From: Paenibacillus oenotherae
Lineage (GTDB): Bacteria; Bacillota; Bacilli; Paenibacillales; Paenibacillaceae
Length of the DNA stretch: 64,000 nucleotides
Reading direction: 5' to 3'
NCBI RefSeq assembly: GCF_019443105.1
Contig: NZ_JAHZIJ010000024.1
Span: forward strand, 1-64,000
Every line of letters begins with the position of its first letter. Positions within the stretch are counted from its first letter, which is position 1. Position numbers and translations under genes: made by a program. Shown here piece by piece: positions 19,028-27,500 of this stretch. The notes beneath the pieces are model-generated. The model worked only from the letters and a program-made list of their open reading frames with translations, did no database searches and was not told the DNA's origin.

Positions 19028-19420
19028 ATGAAACATCAACCGCAAATCGTATCCACGGGCAAGGCGCCAGCTGCCATTGGACCTTATTCGCAAGCGATCA
19101 AGCTTGGCAATCTGTTGTTCACTTCCGGACAAATTCCACTGGATGCCGACGGACAGCTTGTAGAGGGTGGAATTGAGGAGCAGACGCATCAGGTATTTCG
19201 CAATTTGGAGGCTGTGCTGGCTGAAGCGGGAGCGACGTTCTCCGATGTGGCCAAGGCGACAGTTTTTATTAAAGATATGAACCAATTTGGGGCTGTGAAT
19301 TCGATCTATGCATCGTATTTTGGTGACCACAAGCCAGCCCGTTCTACCGTAGAAGTAGCGCGGTTGCCCAAAGACGTCCTTGTCGAAATAGAGCTGATTG
19401 TATCGATTGAAGTCGAATAA
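19028..19420 (+). CDS. ridA: Enamine/imine deaminase RidA
   Basis: A 130-residue RidA (YjgF/YER057c/UK114) protein that hydrolyses reactive enamines/imines such as 2-aminoacrylate to ketoacids. Family marks: [15 protein letters not shown] (about 10-24), [11 protein letters not shown], and the active-site Arg region near [13 protein letters not shown] with the following Glu. GAGGAGG precedes the ATG. B. subtilis yabJ lies in the same place and was linked to purine regulation through PurR. Confidence 0.94.
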   Translation: MKHQPQIVSTGKAPAAIGPYSQAIKLGNLLFTSGQIPLDADGQLVEGGIEEQTHQVFRNLEAVLAEAGATFSDVAKATVFIKDMNQFGAVNSIYASYFGDHKPARSTVEVARLPKDVLVEIELIVSIEVE

Positions 19421-19493
19421 AAGTCGAATCTAATCGAAATGGCTAAACTGGAAAAAAATATTTTAAAAACGAGCAAGTTTTTACCAAAAACAT

Positions 19494-19520
19494 GAAGGAT
19501 TTTGCATCTGAATGTGGAAT
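19494..19520 (+). promoter_or_regulatory. SigH promoter of spoVG
   Basis: GAAGGATTT (494-502), 11 bp, then GTGGAAT (514-520): an exact match to RnAGGAwwW-N11-RnnGAAT. spoVG is the classic SigH gene. Confidence 0.88.
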
Positions 19521-19560
19521 TATACACCAAGTCTTCGATAGGCAAAGGTGGTGAACATAA

Positions 19561-19845
19561 GTGCAAATTACCGATGTCAGACTCCGCCGTGTAAATTCCG
19601 AAGGGCGCATGAAGGCCATTGCCTCCATTACCATTGATAATGAATTTGTCGTTCACGATATTCGTGTAATCGACGGTAACAATGGAATGTTTGTAGCAAT
19701 GCCCAGCAAGCGGACTCCTGATGGAGAATTCCGCGATATCGCCCATCCTATTTCTTCGACTACCCGTGAGAAGATTCAAGCTGCAGTACTCGCTGAATAC
19801 GAGCGTGCGGCAACGGAAGAAGAAGTTATTGAAGAAGGAGCGTAA
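19561..19845 (+). CDS. spoVG: SpoVG regulator
   Basis: A 94-residue protein nearly identical to B. subtilis SpoVG over residues 1-75 ([53 protein letters not shown]). SpoVG affects septation and cortex formation and binds nucleic acid. GTG 19561 follows GGTGGTGAA. A perfect SigH promoter lies 41 bp upstream. The acidic C-terminus ([11 protein letters not shown]) is variable in the family. Confidence 0.96.
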   Translation: MQITDVRLRRVNSEGRMKAIASITIDNEFVVHDIRVIDGNNGMFVAMPSKRTPDGEFRDIAHPISSTTREKIQAAVLAEYERAATEEEVIEEGA

Positions 19846-19918
19846 TTGACGTTATCTAGGAGCACATGAGTTGGAACTGAATAAGTACCGTGAATCGATA
19901 GATTCGGTTCATGAAGAA

Positions 19919-19948
19919 CAAGGGAGCCTTTTGGCTCTCTTTTCTTTT
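19919..19948 (+). terminator. spoVG terminator
   Basis: A 7-bp stem, GGGAGCC / GGCTCTC (one G-U), with a TTTT loop, is followed by TTTTCTTTTG. Confidence 0.8.
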
Positions 19949-20016
19949 GTTCCCGAATAGGCTATATTCAATAGAGAATTTACGAGGGCAGCTCGTTGAA
20001 CCAGGAGGGACTTGAA

Positions 20017-21417
20017 TTGAAAATGATGGCGATCGTGCTTGCTGCAGGACAGGGCAAGCGGATGAAATCGAAACTATATAAGGTGCTCCACCCGGTATGC
20101 GGCAAACCAATGGTTGGCCATGTTCTGCAGACCGTGCAAGAGGCCCGGTGCGAACGTACGGTTGTTGTAGTGGGCCATGGGGCTGAAGCGGTACAGGCTT
20201 ATATCGGCGACGGTGCGGAGTTTGCGCTCCAGGAGAAGCAACTGGGCACAGGACATGCTGTACAGCAGGCAGAGCCTCTGCTGGGCAATGAAGAGGGAAC
20301 GACCGTAATTCTGTACGGGGACACGCCTCTTGTTACGTCTGAGACGATTCAAGCTTTGCTTGATCTGCATCTATCAACGAAATCGGCAGCGACGGTGCTT
20401 ACCGCAGTTGTGCCGAATCCGCAAGGCTTGGGCCGGATCATCCGTGATGATGCAGGCTCCGTGCTTCGTATTGTGGAGCAGAAGGACTGCACGCCTGAGG
20501 AGGCGCTCATCAGCGAGATTAACACGGGCATGTACTGCTTTGACAATCAGAAGCTGTTCCAAGCGCTCAAGCAGGTTAAGAACGACAACGCGCAGGGGGA
20601 GTTCTACCTGACCGATGTCATGGAGATTATGAGAAGCGGTGGAGAGACGGTACAGGCTTACTGCGCCTCCGATTTTGCTGAAGGTATCGGCGTTAATGAC
20701 CGCATCGGTCTGGCAGAGGCTGAAGGGCTAATGCGTGCGCGTATTGTGCGTAAGCATCAGGTGAATGGCGTAACGGTCATTGATCCGGCTGCTACTTACA
20801 TTGAGGCTGGCGTTGTTATCGGCTCTGACACGGTTCTTTACCCGGGCACGGTGCTCAGAGGCAGCACTGTTATTGGTGAGGACTGCATCATTGGACCGCA
20901 AGCGGACATCACGGATACGGTCATAGGGAACGGTGTTGTGTTTAAGCATTCTGTCTCTGTGGAGGCCGTTATTGGAGATGAGAGTGCGGTTGGCCCCTAT
21001 GCGAATCTCAGACCTGCTTCAAAGCTGGGTGTGGGCTGCAAAATAGGCGACTTCGTTGAACTGAAGAACGCGGAGCTGGGCGATGGCAGTAAAGTGTCCC
21101 ATCTCAGCTACATCGGCGATGCTAAGGTCGGCAAGGACGTTAATATTGGCTGCGGCGCTATAACTGTCAATTACGACGGCTACAATAAGGCTGTGACCGA
21201 GATTGGAGATAATGCGTTCGTTGGCAGCAATGTCAATCTGATCGCGCCAATTAAGGTGGGTGACGGCGCCTATGTTGTAGCGGGATCTACGATCACGCAT
21301 GACGTAGAAGCCGGTGATCTTGCTATCGCCCGTGAGCGCCAAGTGAATAAGCCTGGCTATGCGGAGAAGCTTCGCGGACGCGCCAAGGCGAGGAAAGAGA
21401 ACAGTAAGAACCACTAA
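20017..21417 (+). CDS. glmU: Bifunctional GlcNAc-1-P uridyltransferase / GlcN-1-P acetyltransferase
   Basis: Makes UDP-GlcNAc for cell wall synthesis. 466 aa. The N-terminal uridyltransferase domain has LAAGQGKRMKS (about 7-17), the GHGAEAV block, and QLGTGHAV. The C-terminal half is a left-handed beta-helix of hexapeptide repeats with the acetyltransferase signature AITVNYDGYNK. I chose TTG 20017, 7 bp behind AGGAGGG. An upstream TTG (19996) would place that site inside the gene. In B. subtilis prs follows; here 900 bp of repeats follow. Confidence 0.95.
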   Translation: MKMMAIVLAAGQGKRMKSKLYKVLHPVCGKPMVGHVLQTVQEARCERTVVVVGHGAEAVQAYIGDGAEFALQEKQLGTGHAVQQAEPLLGNEEGTTVILYGDTPLVTSETIQALLDLHLSTKSAATVLTAVVPNPQGLGRIIRDDAGSVLRIVEQKDCTPEEALISEINTGMYCFDNQKLFQALKQVKNDNAQGEFYLTDVMEIMRSGGETVQAYCASDFAEGIGVNDRIGLAEAEGLMRARIVRKHQVNGVTVIDPAATYIEAGVVIGSDTVLYPGTVLRGSTVIGEDCIIGPQADITDTVIGNGVVFKHSVSVEAVIGDESAVGPYANLRPASKLGVGCKIGDFVELKNAELGDGSKVSHLSYIGDAKVGKDVNIGCGAITVNYDGYNKAVTEIGDNAFVGSNVNLIAPIKVGDGAYVVAGSTITHDVEAGDLAIARERQVNKPGYAEKLRGRAKARKENSKNH

Positions 21418-21500
21418 CATGTAGCATTCACATAAACGAAGAAGCGGTGCGCTAAACACGGAGCAGTACGTAAATAACCAAAAGCAGCTTAGCAATCGCC

Positions 21501-21812
21501 TAAAGCAGCAGTAAAGTAGAAAGTCGTGCAGTAAACTGCCTAAAGTAGCAGTGAAACAGAACTCGTGCATTAACTGTCTAAAGTAGCAGTGAACCAGAAC
21601 GTCTGCAGTAAACCGCCTAAAGTAGCAGTGAACCAGAACTCGTGCAGTAACTGTCTAAAGTAGCAGTGAACCAGAACTCGTGCAGTAAACCGCCTAAAGT
21701 AGCAGTGAACCAGAACGCCGTGTAGTAACTGTCTAAAGTAGCAGTGAACCAGAACGCCGTGCAGTAACTGTCTAAAGTAGCAGTGAACCAGAAACGCCGT
21801 GCAGTAACCGCC
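21501..21812. repeat. Tandem array, eight units of 38-40 bp with alternating unit types
   Basis: Units start TAAAGTAGCAGTGAACCAGA at 21501, 21541, 21579, 21618, 21656, 21695, 21734 and 21773, with a degenerate ninth at 21813. Spacings are 40, 38, 39, 38, 39, 39, 39. The end of each unit is either GTAACTGTC or GTAAACCGCC, alternating for several units, which gives a roughly 77-bp higher-order period. The minus strand reads as LVHCYFRQLLHG-like peptides, but the 38/39 spacing breaks frame, so it is not a coding repeat. Confidence 0.93.
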
Positions 21813-21958
21813 TATGGCGGGAGCGGATTCGCGCAGTACGATAACACTGCCTTTGACGGTTAGAGGAGCGAGAGTTTTCAAACAAATCAGCTGTGGCGGT
21901 AGTAGGGGTTCGAAAATCTCTGTATCCTGCTGAGGGCAGCGCTTCAATAAACAGTGAA

Positions 21959-22149
21959 CAAGCATGCGAAACTACAGGTTTTCTTGTGTTCCGGCGTGCT
22001 GAAGGCTGAATGCCTGCCAAAGTGCAGGCATTTCACTGGCATTTGTCCTAATCAGTCAATTCAGCCGTAAATTCCTGCCTAATCGCAGCAATTCTACCTC
22101 TTAGGGCTTCTTTTGGCCGAAAATCCTGCGCTTTCGCAGGATTTTTTTT
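21959..22149 (+). repeat. CCTGC-hairpin module, copy 2
   Basis: AGCATGCGAAAC at about 21961 is followed by the hairpin AATGCCTGC-n6-GCAGGCATT (22009-22032), then ATTCCTGCCTAATCGCAGCA (22071-22090), a GGGCTTCTTTTGGCCGAAA block, and a last hairpin that ends in eight T. The order equals that of copies 1, 3 and 4. It lies downstream of glmU in the same orientation, after the tandem array. Confidence 0.75.
22119..22149 (+). terminator. Intrinsic terminator formed by the last hairpin of module copy 2
   Basis: ATCCTGCG (123-130) and CGCAGGAT (135-142) form an 8-bp stem with a 4-nt loop, followed by seven T. It would end any transcript coming from glmU. Confidence 0.82.
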
Positions 22150-22151
22150 CT

Positions 22152-22271
22152 GCCGAGCACAAGGCTGAGCTGAAGCGCTCGCTGGCGTTGGGCGCATACC
22201 CGCCAGACTATCTCGTACAGCCTGATGGATGCGGACTTCAAGCGCTGCTCGTGGAACTGCGGCAGAAATAA
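22152..22271 (+). pseudogene. Possible 3' coding remnant of an unidentified gene
   Basis: From 22152 a frame of 39 codons ends in TAA at 22269-22271. Its composition looks like real protein (it contains LKRSLALGAYPPDYLVQPDG and LVELRQK). It has no start codon or ribosome-binding site, and upstream it runs into the terminator hairpin. It could be the tail of a gene removed when the repeats entered the glmU-ctc gap. I do not recognise the family; chance cannot be excluded. Confidence 0.3.
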
Positions 22272-22336
22272 TTGTTTAATTCGGCTTGGCATTGGGTATG
22301 AATATATGGAACTCGATTTACAAGGAGGTTTCATAT

Positions 22337-22987
22337 ATGGCTATTGCACTAAGAGCCGAGGAACGAACTGTAGGAACACAAGGTCAATTGAACAAGCTGC
22401 GGCAGCAAGGAGTTATTCCGGGTGTCGTATACGGCAAGCAGCTAGAAACTCCTAGGCCAATTAAAGTAGATGAGAAGGAGCTTCTAAGCCTCTTGCGTTC
22501 ACATCCCCATGCGCTGCTCGAAATAGAAGTGCCTGGCGTTGGCAAGCAGCCTGTCATGTTGACGGAGGTTCAGCGAGATCCATTGACACGGAGTGTCGTT
22601 CATATCGATTTACATCAGATTAATATGAATGAGACGGTGAAAACACCGGTTCGTATTGAAGTTGTAGGTGAGGCGCAAGGTGCTCGGGAGGGCGGCATCC
22701 TACAGCTCATGATTCATGAACTGGAGATACAGTGCTTGCCGAATGAAATTCCGGAGGCCATCGAAATTGATGTGACAGAACTTCAAATGGGCGATAACTT
22801 GCTCGTTAGCGATCTGTTGCTGCCTAAAGGGGTCACTACCCGCATTGATGCTGAACAGGTGGTGGTAACGGTTCTTGTGCCGCAGAAAGACCTGACAGAG
22901 GAAGAAGCTGAGGACGCTGCGGTGGAATCGGTGGAAGCCGACCAACGAGCAAAGGAAGCGAACATGGACGCTGTGCATACCGAATAG
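22337..22987 (+). CDS. ctc: Ribosomal protein bL25 / general stress protein Ctc
   Basis: A 216-residue bL25 of the long CTC type. The N-terminal 5S-rRNA-binding domain covers about 1-92 (ALRAEERTVGTQGQLNKLRQ..., GVVYGKQ, DEKELLSLLRSHPHALLEIE). The C-terminal beta domain covers about 93-180, and an acidic tail follows. It binds 5S rRNA in the 50S subunit. ATG 22337 follows AAGGAGG; an earlier in-frame start at 22286 lacks a site. A perfect 15-bp hairpin follows. Confidence 0.93.
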   Translation: MAIALRAEERTVGTQGQLNKLRQQGVIPGVVYGKQLETPRPIKVDEKELLSLLRSHPHALLEIEVPGVGKQPVMLTEVQRDPLTRSVVHIDLHQINMNETVKTPVRIEVVGEAQGAREGGILQLMIHELEIQCLPNEIPEAIEIDVTELQMGDNLLVSDLLLPKGVTTRIDAEQVVVTVLVPQKDLTEEEAEDAAVESVEADQRAKEANMDAVHTE

Positions 22988-23010
22988 CATCGTAATGATA
23001 AAAGATAAAT

Positions 23011-23044
23011 ACAGGAAAGGGCTGCCGAGGCAGCCCTTTCCTGT
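23011..23044. terminator. Bidirectional terminator between ctc and a convergent small gene
   Basis: ACAGGAAAGGGCTGC pairs perfectly with GCAGCCCTTTCCTGT around a 4-nt loop. The minus-strand side continues into TTTATCTTTT. The plus-strand side has only a weak T content. Confidence 0.8.
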
Positions 23045-23087
23045 ATTGCATTATGAGGAATAAGTTCGTCTGATGACAAAATTATTG

Positions 23088-23288
23088 TTAATAGCCTGGG
23101 CGAGAAACAAAGGTATATTCCTTCCGACCGTAGAAAATATTATTGACCTTGATGTAGTCCGAACAATACTGTTCAATGAAGCCGATGTCACTGTGCTCCT
23201 TCTGCAAATAAATTTGAATAGGTACATGACACTCGCGATGATCGTCGAAATGCGTGTCATCAAAAATCAGTTGACCGTTTAGATACAT
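23088..23288 (-). CDS. Small hypothetical protein (66 aa)
   Basis: On the minus strand AAAGGAGAG is followed after 6 bp by ATG (23288). The 66-codon frame (MYLNGQLIFDDTHFDDHREC...) ends at 23088, just before the shared terminator. The protein is polar, has two Cys, many His/Asp and aromatic residues, and no membrane segment or signal peptide. I know no family. A longer in-frame extension to 23495 exists without a ribosome-binding site. The site and the convergent terminator argue for a real gene. It lies between ctc and pth, where B. subtilis has none. Confidence 0.6.
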   Translation of the reverse strand: MYLNGQLIFDDTHFDDHRECHVPIQIYLQKEHSDIGFIEQYCSDYIKVNNIFYGRKEYTFVSRPGY

Positions 23289-23558
23289 CGAAAACTCTCC
23301 TTTGAATTCAATGTATGGCTCAATGCCGTTTATATAGATATGACAATCGACAATGATGATTCGTTGCATTATTACAAAATATTTCATCATTTTTTTTGCA
23401 AAGTGAGCTATTTTTCGTTTAAGCTGCATATTACAGCGGCAACTCACAACGGTTTCAAGCTCTATCGCTGTACGGAGAGAGGTCTGCATGTTCAAAAGAA
23501 GCCTCTGCTTCAGGCAGTGGTTGAAGCTCGTATAAACTTTTAGGAGATGAATTTCAGC

Positions 23559-24119
23559 ATGAAATGGATTGTCGGATTAGGCAACCCGGGTACGACTTAT
23601 CAAGGGACTCGTCATAATATTGGATTCATGGCGGTTGATGCCTTCGCTAAGCGGCATGGGATCAACATAACTCAAAGTAAATGCAAGGCGCTGATCGGGG
23701 AAGGAAATGTCGCTGGCACAAAGGTCGTACTGATTAAGCCGATGACGTATATGAACTTATCCGGTGAGTCGGTAAGGGGATTTATGGACTACTATAAGGC
23801 CGACCTGGCCGATATGATTGTAGTCTATGACGATCTCGATACGGAGTGCGGGAGAATCAGACTCCGCTATCAAGGCAGTGCAGGCGGACATAATGGAATT
23901 AAGTCCATCATTGCGCATACGGGCACGCAAGTATTCAATCGGGTGCGAATGGGAATTTCCCGTCCGCAGCCAGGAATGAATATCGCGGATTATGTGCTGG
24001 CCAACTTCCCGAGAAGCGAAGGCGACCAGGTGAAGGCAATGATCGAGGATACCTGCGACTCCCTTGAGTTTGCGCTGAAAAATCCTTTTGACCAGACGAT
24101 GGCCAAATTCAACCGTTAG
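23559..24119 (+). CDS. pth: Peptidyl-tRNA hydrolase (SpoVC)
   Basis: Releases peptides from prematurely dropped peptidyl-tRNA. 186 aa. Motifs: IVGLGNPGTTYQGTRHNIGF (about 4-23, with the catalytic His of RHN), KPMTYMNLSG, VVYDDLD and GSAGGHNGIKSI. I chose ATG 23559, which has AGGAGA upstream and gives a family-like N-terminus. ATG 23547 lies inside that site. It is followed by fin and mfd as in B. subtilis. Confidence 0.95.
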   Translation: MKWIVGLGNPGTTYQGTRHNIGFMAVDAFAKRHGINITQSKCKALIGEGNVAGTKVVLIKPMTYMNLSGESVRGFMDYYKADLADMIVVYDDLDTECGRIRLRYQGSAGGHNGIKSIIAHTGTQVFNRVRMGISRPQPGMNIADYVLANFPRSEGDQVKAMIEDTCDSLEFALKNPFDQTMAKFNR

Positions 24120-24174
24120 AATTGGGCACGTTCGGGCATACTGAGGGTATAACAACCGCTCAGGAGGCATACAT

Positions 24175-24405
24175 ATGGCTGTAAATTATATTTGTCGGCA
24201 CTGCAGAACGGCGATGGGATCGATCGAGAGCGCTGGAATATCGGAGCTGCAGCTTGGCTTCCATTTCTTGACCCCTGAAGAACGCAGCGATATAATAGCG
24301 TATAATCCGAATGGAGATGTCACGGTAAAGGTTGTGTGTGATTATTGTCGCGAAGCGCTTGAAAGCAATCCAGAATTGCTGCTTGTGACAAGCCCCCTTC
24401 AGTAG
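24175..24405 (+). CDS. fin: Anti-sigma-F factor Fin (YabK)
   Basis: A 76-residue zinc protein with CRHC (residues 8-11) and CDYC (about 58-61). The LGFHFLTPEERSDIIAY block matches Fin. In B. subtilis Fin binds SigF and helps switch the forespore from SigF to SigG; Gin, encoded at the start of this window, checks SigG, so both forespore anti-sigma factors are present. AGGAGG precedes the ATG. The length equals that of B. subtilis Fin. Confidence 0.93.
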   Translation: MAVNYICRHCRTAMGSIESAGISELQLGFHFLTPEERSDIIAYNPNGDVTVKVVCDYCREALESNPELLLVTSPLQ

Positions 24406-24539
24406 CAAGCAAGGTAAGAATGAATAGCAGCGAGGAGTCTTGGCGCACGGCCGAGGCTCCTTTTGTGACGGGATGAACGGTTGCCGTCGACATAGAAATG
24501 ACCGTACTTGGCTTGTGGATGAAATGAGGTGCCAGAGCG

Positions 24540-27500
24540 TTGAAAGCGTTATTAGAGGCATACGCCGCGGATACAGACTTCCAGTCCGTCTTATCCGGAA
24601 TTCAAAAAGGGATGCGCGAACAGCTTGTATCCGGACTCGCAGGCTCATCGCGTCAAGTGATGATTGCTGCGCTGGTGCGAGAGTTAGCAAGGCCAATCGT
24701 TGTTGTAACACATAATATGTTCGCTGCTCAGAAGATTGCCGAGGATCTGGCGGAATGTCTGAACCCCGACGAGGTGCTGCTCTATCCGGCCAATGAGCTG
24801 GTAGCAGCTGAAGCGGCGATATCAAGTCCGGAAACGCTCGCACAGCGCATGGATGTGCTTATCCAGCTGTCACAAGGGTTTCGCGGTGTTGTTGTCGTGC
24901 CTTTCTCCGGGGTTCGGCGCTATCTTCCTGTACGCGGAGCGATGGCCGGCGCAAGAATTGAGCTTCGTGTGGGAGAGACACTCCCGATGGAATCCTTCCT
25001 GCAGCAGATGGTCGGACTTGGTTATACACGTGTGGATAAAGTCGAGAACAAGGGCGAGATGAGTGTTCGCGGAGGTATCGTAGACGTCTATCCGCTGACA
25101 ACGATCCACCCTTTCCGCATTGAATGGTTTGATGATGACATCGACTCTATACGAACGTTCGATCCAATCGAGCAGCGTTCGATCGATAAGCTGGATCATT
25201 ATGTCGTGCCGCCTTGCCAGGAGCTGGCAGCGGATGCGCCAAGATTCGCGAGCGCAGCTCAGCATGCGTCTGAGCTGCTGGAGCAGCAGCTGCTCAAGAT
25301 GACAGACCGGTCGGCTAAAGACCGGCTGCGCGCTGATATAGGCGCCGAGATTGAGCAGCTGCGGCAGCATCAATATTTTCCGGAAATCTATAAATATATC
25401 TCGCTGCTTTATCCTGAACGGCAGACCCTATTCGATTATCTTGCGCAGGATACGCTGCTCATCTACGATGAACCGACGCGGCTGATCGAGACGGGCAAGC
25501 AGTTGGAGCGGGATGAAGCGGAATGGGCGACGCACTTGCTTCAGAACGGGAAGTCGCTGCCGGGCTTTGTTCTGGCCTGTCCGTCGGATGATGTGCTCTA
25601 TCATCGTCCCTTCCAGACGGTGTTTCTGTCTCTTTTCTTACGGCAGATTCCACATACCCAGCCGCAGAATATTCTTAATGTTGTCAGTCGGGCAATGCAG
25701 AACTTCCACGGCCAGATGAATGTGCTCAAGGCGGAGATGGAGCGCTGGCGCAAATCCGGAGCCAATGTGATGATGATGGCCGGCAATGCGGAGCGAATGG
25801 ACAGGATGCGGCGGGTTCTCTACGATTATGGCATTGAACCGCCTGTCTTGATTGAGGGCAATCTGCAATCAGGCTTCGAGCTGCCCTCGATTCATCTGGT
25901 CGTCATTACGGAAGGCGAGATGTTCTCGCAGAAGCAGCGCAAGGCGCGGCGTGTAGACAAGAAGCTGGATAATGCGGAGCGAATCAAGAGCTATACCGAG
26001 CTGAAGGTCGGCGATTACGTCGTTCATCAGAATCACGGAATTGGAAAATATATGGGCATCGGCACGCTTGAAATCGCCGGGATCCATAAGGACTACATCC
26101 ATATCATGTATGCGGGTGGCGACAAGCTCTCGGTTCCGATTGAACAGATCGACATGATTCAGAAATATGTCGGTTCGGAGGAGAAGGATCCGAAGGTCTA
26201 CAAGCTTGGCGGAAGTGATTGGGTACGGGCCAAGAATAAGGCGCGTTCTTCTGTGCAGGATATTGCCGATGATCTGATTAAGCTGTATGCGGAGCGTCAG
26301 GCAACGACAGGATTTGCTTTCGGTGCGGATACGACGTATCAGCAGGAATTCGAAGCGATGTTCCCGTATGACGAGACCAGAGATCAGATGAGAGCTATTG
26401 AAGAGATCAAGAAGGATATGCAAATTGCCCGTCCGATGGACCGTCTGTTGTGTGGTGATGTCGGCTACGGCAAGACAGAGGTAGCGGTTCGTGCAGCATT
26501 CAAAGCGGCTATCGAAGGGAAGCAGGTTGCGATCCTCGTTCCTACGACGATCTTGGCGCAACAGCATTACGAGACGTTCAAGGAGCGATTCTCCGAGTTT
26601 CCGTTCAACATCCAGGTGCTGAGCCGTTTCCGCTCCAAGAAGGAGCAGAATGATACGATCAAGGGCATCAAGGCAGGCACAGTTGATGTCGTAATTGGAA
26701 CGCACCGCTTGCTGTCACAGGATATCATATTTAAAGACCTCGGCCTGCTTATCGTCGATGAGGAGCAGCGGTTCGGCGTATCCCACAAGGAGAAGCTCAA
26801 GCGGCTCAAGACGAATGTCGATGTGTTGACGCTCACTGCAACGCCGATTCCGCGCACGCTGCATATGTCTATGCTGGGTGTGCGTGATCTGTCGGTTATT
26901 GAGACGCCGCCGGAGAACCGGTTCCCGGTTCAGACCTATGTCGTTGAATACAGCCCGTCCCTCGTTCGTGAAGCGATTGAGCGAGAGCTGGCGCGGGGCG
27001 GCCAGGTGTACTATTTGTACAACCGTGTCCAGGGCATTACACAGATGGCGGAGCAGATCAATATGCTGGTGCCGGATGCGCGTGTAGCGGTCGGCCACGG
27101 TCAGATGTCCGAGCAGGAGCTGGAGAAGACGATTCTTGACTTCCTGGATGGAGAGTCGGACGTGCTTGTGAGCACCAGTATTATTGAGACGGGCGTCGAT
27201 ATCCCGAATGTGAATACGTTGATTGTGCATGATGCGGACAAAATGGGGTTATCGCAGCTGTATCAGCTGCGCGGCCGTGTTGGCAGGTCTAATCGCATTG
27301 CCTACGCTTACTTTACTTATCAGCGGGATAAGGTGCTGACGGAGGTCGCCGAGAAGCGGCTGCAATCTATTAAGGAGTTCACAGAGCTCGGCTCCGGATT
27401 CAAGATTGCGATGCGGGACTTGTCTATTCGCGGTGCAGGCAATCTGCTCGGCGCAGAGCAGCATGGTTTCATCGCATCGGTCGGATTTGATCTATATTCA

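Noticed and set aside
21501-21812. CRISPR array
   Set aside because: Units are contiguous 38-40-bp repeats without unique spacers, and no cas genes are in the window.
21570-21965. 131-codon minus-strand frame with LVHCYFRQLLHG repeats
   Set aside because: The repeat period alternates between 38 and 39 bp, so the frame is not maintained across the array, and no ribosome-binding site is found. Treated as a non-coding tandem repeat.
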